A DNA stretch of 64,000 bases from Amycolatopsis vastitatis (GTDB lineage: Bacteria > Actinomycetota > Actinomycetes > Mycobacteriales > Pseudonocardiaceae). Position numbers and translations under genes: made by a program. The DNA is taken from the NCBI RefSeq assembly GCF_002234595.1, contig NZ_NMUL01000005.1, positions 310,001 through 374,000 of the forward strand, in the 5' to 3' direction. The notes under the pieces were generated by a model. It was not told the DNA's origin. It did no database searches and saw only the letters and a list, made by a program, of their open reading frames with translations. Positions 60,788 to 64,000 of this stretch are shown here, one piece after another. Numbering within the stretch: position 1 is the stretch's first letter; the number at the start of each line of letters is the position of its first letter.

Positions 60788-61076
60788 GTACGACGCGCAC
60801 CGGCCGGCCCCGGTGGCCGCGGAGCCGCCCCCAGGCAAGGACCCGGAGGTCGCCCCGGCGCCGATGGACCTCACGGTGGGCGAAGCCATCCTCGAGGCGG
60901 CGGAGCTGAACAGCGGTCTGCCGGACCAGCGGGCCACGGAGGGCGGGGCCGCTCAGTCCGGTCTGGCCGGGAGCGGCCCGGGCCGAGCGGCCGAGCCGGT
61001 CTGCCGCGACGACCACGGTCGCGCGACGGCCGGCCGGAACGGAGCGGCGGGGGAGGTGGTGCGCTGTCATGGCTGA
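60780..61076 (+). CDS. Small hypothetical protein inside the EspG-like operon
   Basis: This 98-residue protein is rich in Pro, Ala and Gly, with one helical segment (D-L-T-V-G-E-A-I-L-E-A-A-E-L-N). It overlaps the genes on both sides by 8 nt, which supports real translation. The size and helix would fit a partner or substrate of the EspG-like proteins, but no W-x-G or YxxxD/E signal is present. The function is unknown. Confidence 0.5.
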   Translation: MREYDAHRPAPVAAEPPPGKDPEVAPAPMDLTVGEAILEAAELNSGLPDQRATEGGAAQSGLAGSGPGRAAEPVCRDDHGRATAGRNGAAGEVVRCHG

Positions 61077-61860
61077 ACGGACTGCGGCCCGGGAGCTGCT
61101 GGAGCTGGCGGCTTGGCCGGTGCTGGCGGCGATGCCGGATCGCGAGCCGGTCGACCGGCTGTACAACCCGGACGTCAGCGACCACGACATCCTGGTGCAC
61201 GGCCCGGTCTCCGACGACCCGGCGGACCTGGTCGACGAGGTCGAGCGGCACGTGGCGTGGGCCGCCTGGATCGACGGCACGCCGTTCGGCGAGGCGGGCG
61301 AGCTCAACGAGGTTGGCTTCGAGGTGGTGTCGCTGATGCTGCGCGGTTCGGTCCGGGCGGCGCTGTGCGGCGTGTTCGACGGAGGACCGGAGACGGCGGA
61401 CATCCGGTGCTACGCCGACGGCGAGCGGGCCTTCATGATGGGCTCGCTGCCCGGCCGCACGGCGATCCACCTCGCCGACTTCGAGGAGCTGCCGGAAATG
61501 CTGGTGGCGGAGCTGCCGGAGGTCCCGTTCGGGGCCTCGCCCCGGGCGATCTGGGTGACGGTGGACGACGACGGCCTGGTGCACGACGGCCAGGACGACG
61601 ACGTGGGCGCGATGCGGGAACTGCTGGCCCGTCCGCGTACGGGCACCGCGGTGCTGGACATGCTGGCGTTCGGCGGCCTGTGCGCGGAGTTCCCCGACCA
61701 CGGCTTCGTGCTGGTCGACACGGATCTGGGCCGCTTCGCCCTGGCGGCGCTCGACCGTGGCGACGGCCGGCGCCAGCTGGTCCTCAGTCCCTTCAGCCGC
61801 GGCATGCTCCGCGACTGGTGCCGGAAAATGATCGACCTCGGACAGGAGGAGGTGCCCTGA
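61069..61860 (+). CDS. EspG-like protein, third copy
   Basis: This 263-residue protein repeats the plan. It has M-L-R-G-S-V-R-A-A-L-C-G-V-F-D in the middle helix, a P-E-V-P-F-G-A-S-P-R strand, D-D-D-G in the loop, and V-L-V-D-T-D-L-G-R-F-A-L near the end. GGGGGAGGTGG precedes ATG 61069. It has no promoter of its own and depends on the second copy's promoter. V-D-T-D-x-G-R is the clearest EspG-family match of the three. Confidence 0.7.
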   Translation: MAERTAARELLELAAWPVLAAMPDREPVDRLYNPDVSDHDILVHGPVSDDPADLVDEVERHVAWAAWIDGTPFGEAGELNEVGFEVVSLMLRGSVRAALCGVFDGGPETADIRCYADGERAFMMGSLPGRTAIHLADFEELPEMLVAELPEVPFGASPRAIWVTVDDDGLVHDGQDDDVGAMRELLARPRTGTAVLDMLAFGGLCAEFPDHGFVLVDTDLGRFALAALDRGDGRRQLVLSPFSRGMLRDWCRKMIDLGQEEVP

Positions 61861-61907
61861 GAAAGCGGTTCCCGTGACATGGCCGGCGCAGCCGCGGATC
61901 GCACCGG

Positions 61908-61928
61908 TGTGATCGGGCTCACTACAAT
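61908..61928 (+). promoter_or_regulatory. Promoter with strong Crp-like site
   Basis: TGTGA-N6-TCACT (61908-61923) matches the Crp core at 9 of 10 positions and touches the -10 TACAAT (61923-61928). Binding there would overlap the polymerase site and most likely repress. Confidence 0.55.
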
Positions 61929-62035
61929 CTGTCACCATCGGCGGTCGACCAGACCACGCGCGGACTGGACACTGCAGAGGTTCGGGTACGGGCTTGCGCT
62001 GCGTGACCGACTCTCCACTGGAGACAGAGCCATTG

Positions 62036-62068
62036 GGCGGATGCGTTATCCGCCATCGTCGCTACCCT
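62036..62068 (+). promoter_or_regulatory. Second promoter with inverted-repeat operator
   Basis: GGCGGAT-N5-ATCCGCC (62036-62054) lies in the -35 area of TACCCT (62063-62068), about 37 nt before the ATG. Confidence 0.45.
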
Positions 62069-62104
62069 GGAAAGGCGAGGACATTCAGTAGTGAGGTGGT
62101 CACC

Positions 62105-62719
62105 ATGAGCGCGAACGGTGAGGCTCCCTTCTTCAATGCCCCCGAGCTCACTCAGCGCGACGGCACTCTGTCCGCTGCGTCCGGCGAGACGTTCGCGGAC
62201 CCGGTCTCCGGACTGGTCACCGCGGCACCCGAGCCGGGCGTCGCGGTCCCGAACGGCCACGAGCCCGCTGCCATCCCGGTGGCCGGACCCGTGCCGCCCG
62301 ACGAAGAGGTCGTGCGCCGGATGGTCGAAGAGACGCTGCGTGATGAAGGGGTCAGGGCCCCGCAAGCCATCCCGCCGGCGGGCACCTTGACTTCGGTGGG
62401 CGAGGCCGTCGCGCCACCGCTGGGGGTGCTGCCCCGGCAGCGGAACCGGCAGCGCACGTGGCCGACCCGGCCGCCGCAGCTGCTCAGGCCCGTCCGGTCG
62501 GAGGTGCTGCCCGAGGACGACGCCGACGACTTGGAAGTCGTGCCCGTCCGGCGGCGGAAGCTGCCGAAGATGCCCTCGATGTCGATGCCGGCGTTCAACC
62601 GGCCGTCGTCGAGCGCGGCCGGAGTCATGCTGGCCGTGGTGCTGCTGATCGTGTTCGGCATCGTCGCCATCGAGATGGTGTCCAGCCTGGTCAGCAGCGT
62701 GACAGGGCTGTTCGACTAG
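62105..62719 (+). CDS. Tail-anchored membrane protein of unknown function
   Basis: This 204-residue protein has a long polar, proline-rich cytosolic part and one C-terminal membrane helix (A-G-V-M-L-A-V-V-L-L-I-V-F-G-I, residues 178-196) ending close to the C-terminus. A short conserved piece V-R-R-M-V-E-E-T-L-R-D-E-G lies near residue 70. GAGGTGG precedes ATG 62105. Two promoters lie upstream, one with a Crp-like site. I recognise no family. Confidence 0.7.
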   Translation: MSANGEAPFFNAPELTQRDGTLSAASGETFADPVSGLVTAAPEPGVAVPNGHEPAAIPVAGPVPPDEEVVRRMVEETLRDEGVRAPQAIPPAGTLTSVGEAVAPPLGVLPRQRNRQRTWPTRPPQLLRPVRSEVLPEDDADDLEVVPVRRRKLPKMPSMSMPAFNRPSSSAAGVMLAVVLLIVFGIVAIEMVSSLVSSVTGLFD

Positions 62720-62868
62720 CGTCCGTCCGCTGCTCACCGCCTGCCCCGCACCACGGGGCCGTGCCGCGCGCCAGAGGCCGATCGGGCTACCCTGGCTTCA
62801 CGGTCGGACGACCTCACGGGGGCGTCCGACGCCGCGGTGACTAATGGGGTGGGCGTATCAGCGAGGGC

Positions 62869-64000
62869 GTGCGATCGGTACCCGGGGCCGGCCCGGGTGC
62901 GTCGTCGGGCGCCGAGGCGTCCACGATCAACCGGGTCCGGCGGGTACTGGCGATCAAACCGTTCCGGCGCCTCTGGGGCGTCACGTACCTGTGCAGCGTG
63001 GCCGACTGGCTGAACATCCTGGCCCTCACCGGCCTGGCCACGAAGCTCACGGACAACTACTTCGCCCAGAACTTCGCGTTCGTCGGCGTGGTGCTGACCG
63101 GCTTGGCGCCGGGGCTGCTGTTCGCCCCGGTCGGCGGGCTGCTCGCGGACCGGTTCGACCGCCGCAAGGTGATGGTCGTCGCCGACCTGCTGCGGTGCGG
63201 GTTCCTGCTCTCCATCGCGATCGTCAGCGCGCCGTGGTGGCTGCTCGTCGGCAACTTCCTCGTCGGCAGCGCGGCGAGCATGTGGATCCCCTCGAAAGAG
63301 GCGGCGGTCCCGAACCTGCTCCGCCGTCCCGACCAGGTCGAGACGGCCAACCAGCTCGGCATGGTGATGACCTACGGCCTCGCCGTCATCACCGCGGCCG
63401 GCGCGAACGCGATCCTGACCGGCGTCAACACGACGTTCCACTTCTTCCCCAACGACGACGCGAGCCTCAGCATCGCGAAGCTCGTCGTCATGATCACCGG
63501 CCTGCTCTACCTGGCCAGCGCGATCCTCATCGCCACCCGGATCCCGGAACTCTCCCTGCGCAACGTGCACGAGCTGCCGGAGCAGAAGGTCAAGGCGGCC
63601 GACGAAGAGAAGGTCGGCGTCGGCCAGATGATCGCGGACGGCTTCCGCTTCATCCGCAGCACGCCGCTCGTGCGCGGCCTGCTGGTGGGCGCGTTCGGCG
63701 CGTTCGCCGCCGGTGGTGCCGTGATCGGCTCGGCCAAGCCGTACTCCTCGAGCCTGCTGGCCGGTGACTCGGCGTTCAACCTGCTGGTCCTGGCCGTGTT
63801 CCTCGGGCTCGCGACCGGCATGGCCACCGCGCCGAAGCTCGCCCGGCGGCTCGCGCACGACCGGCTGTTCGGCATCTCGATCATCGCGGCTGCGCTCTCG
63901 CTGCTGGTGGTGGCGTTGTCGCCGCACCTGACGATCGCGCTGGTCGGTGTGTTCTTCGTCGGCATCTGGGCCGGGACGGCGTTCCTCACCGGCGTCACGA
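62869..64000 (+). CDS. MFS-domain protein, cut by the right edge
   Basis: At least 377 codons are seen from GTG 62869. The frame is closed just upstream by a stop. The protein has MFS helices with G-G-L-L-A-D-R-F-D-R-R-K in the motif A loop and S-K-E-A-A-V-P-N-L. In Streptomyces a protein of this type next to topA is fused to a C-terminal thymidylate kinase; here the C-terminus is outside the window, so such a fusion is only a prediction. Confidence 0.85.
   Translation, partial: MRSVPGAGPGASSGAEASTINRVRRVLAIKPFRRLWGVTYLCSVADWLNILALTGLATKLTDNYFAQNFAFVGVVLTGLAPGLLFAPVGGLLADRFDRRKVMVVADLLRCGFLLSIAIVSAPWWLLVGNFLVGSAASMWIPSKEAAVPNLLRRPDQVETANQLGMVMTYGLAVITAAGANAILTGVNTTFHFFPNDDASLSIAKLVVMITGLLYLASAILIATRIPELSLRNVHELPEQKVKAADEEKVGVGQMIADGFRFIRSTPLVRGLLVGAFGAFAAGGAVIGSAKPYSSSLLAGDSAFNLLVLAVFLGLATGMATAPKLARRLAHDRLFGISIIAAALSLLVVALSPHLTIALVGVFFVGIWAGTAFLTGVT

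Overview
The window is a high-GC actinobacterial chromosome segment with the coding style of the Pseudonocardiaceae, most like Amycolatopsis. Gene content and order follow the Mycobacterium tuberculosis Rv3680-to-Rv3646c interval. It contains an ArsA-type ATPase, DUF4177, RidA, MBL hydrolase, crp, membrane protein, nth, TlpA-like thioredoxin, Nudix, MarP, EphE-like hydrolase, holin-like protein, acs, HAD phosphatase, ssd-tad, DECH helicase, an Rv3647c-like protein and topA. This backbone is interrupted by accessory genes. The species assignment is inference; no 16S or tRNA gene is present.

Layout. 1-6 kb: ArsA ATPase (cut by the left edge), RidA, a pair of related unknown proteins, a Nudix/MBL/glutaredoxin operon. 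6-11 kb: esterase, glyoxalase-like protein, double Lrp/AsnC regulator, a second sliding clamp (DnaN paralogue), MFS exporter. 11-20 kb: a C-rich-loop RNA candidate, crp, nth, a TlpA/Nudix/MarP operon, a GntR-TetR fusion with its FAD monooxygenase, EphE-like hydrolase, holin-like protein. 20-33 kb: NhaA, POT transporter, VIT iron/manganese transporter, AT-hook protein, acs, PRTase with a Fic-like protein, oxidoreductase, regulators, exporter, Ni/Co permease. 33-40 kb: murein-recycling genes nagZ, namZ, serine hydrolase, murR and murQ. 40-42.4 kb: a 21-bp tandem repeat, an Ms1-like RNA candidate, HAD phosphatase and 6C RNA. 42.4-47.3 kb: ssd-tad pilus operon. 47.8-59 kb: prim-pol-like protein, helicase, H+-pyrophosphatase, lipoprotein, Rv3647c-like protein, protease, topA. 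59-62 kb: a cassette of EspG-like proteins. 62-64 kb: a membrane protein and the start of an MFS protein cut by the right edge.

The most striking signal is a set of candidate DNA-damage promoters. The DnaN paralogue and two EspG-like genes each have a TTGTCGGTG-N8-(-10)-N6-start arrangement, which is the actinobacterial RecA-independent (PafBC) promoter. The two EspG promoters also carry a near-perfect LexA SOS box exactly 4 nt upstream. The Rv3647c-like gene has its own SOS box over its -10. The window may therefore hold part of an uncharacterised DNA-damage response linking a spare clamp with EspG-fold proteins. Many genes here also appear to be transcribed leaderless from TANNNT-N6-GTG promoters.
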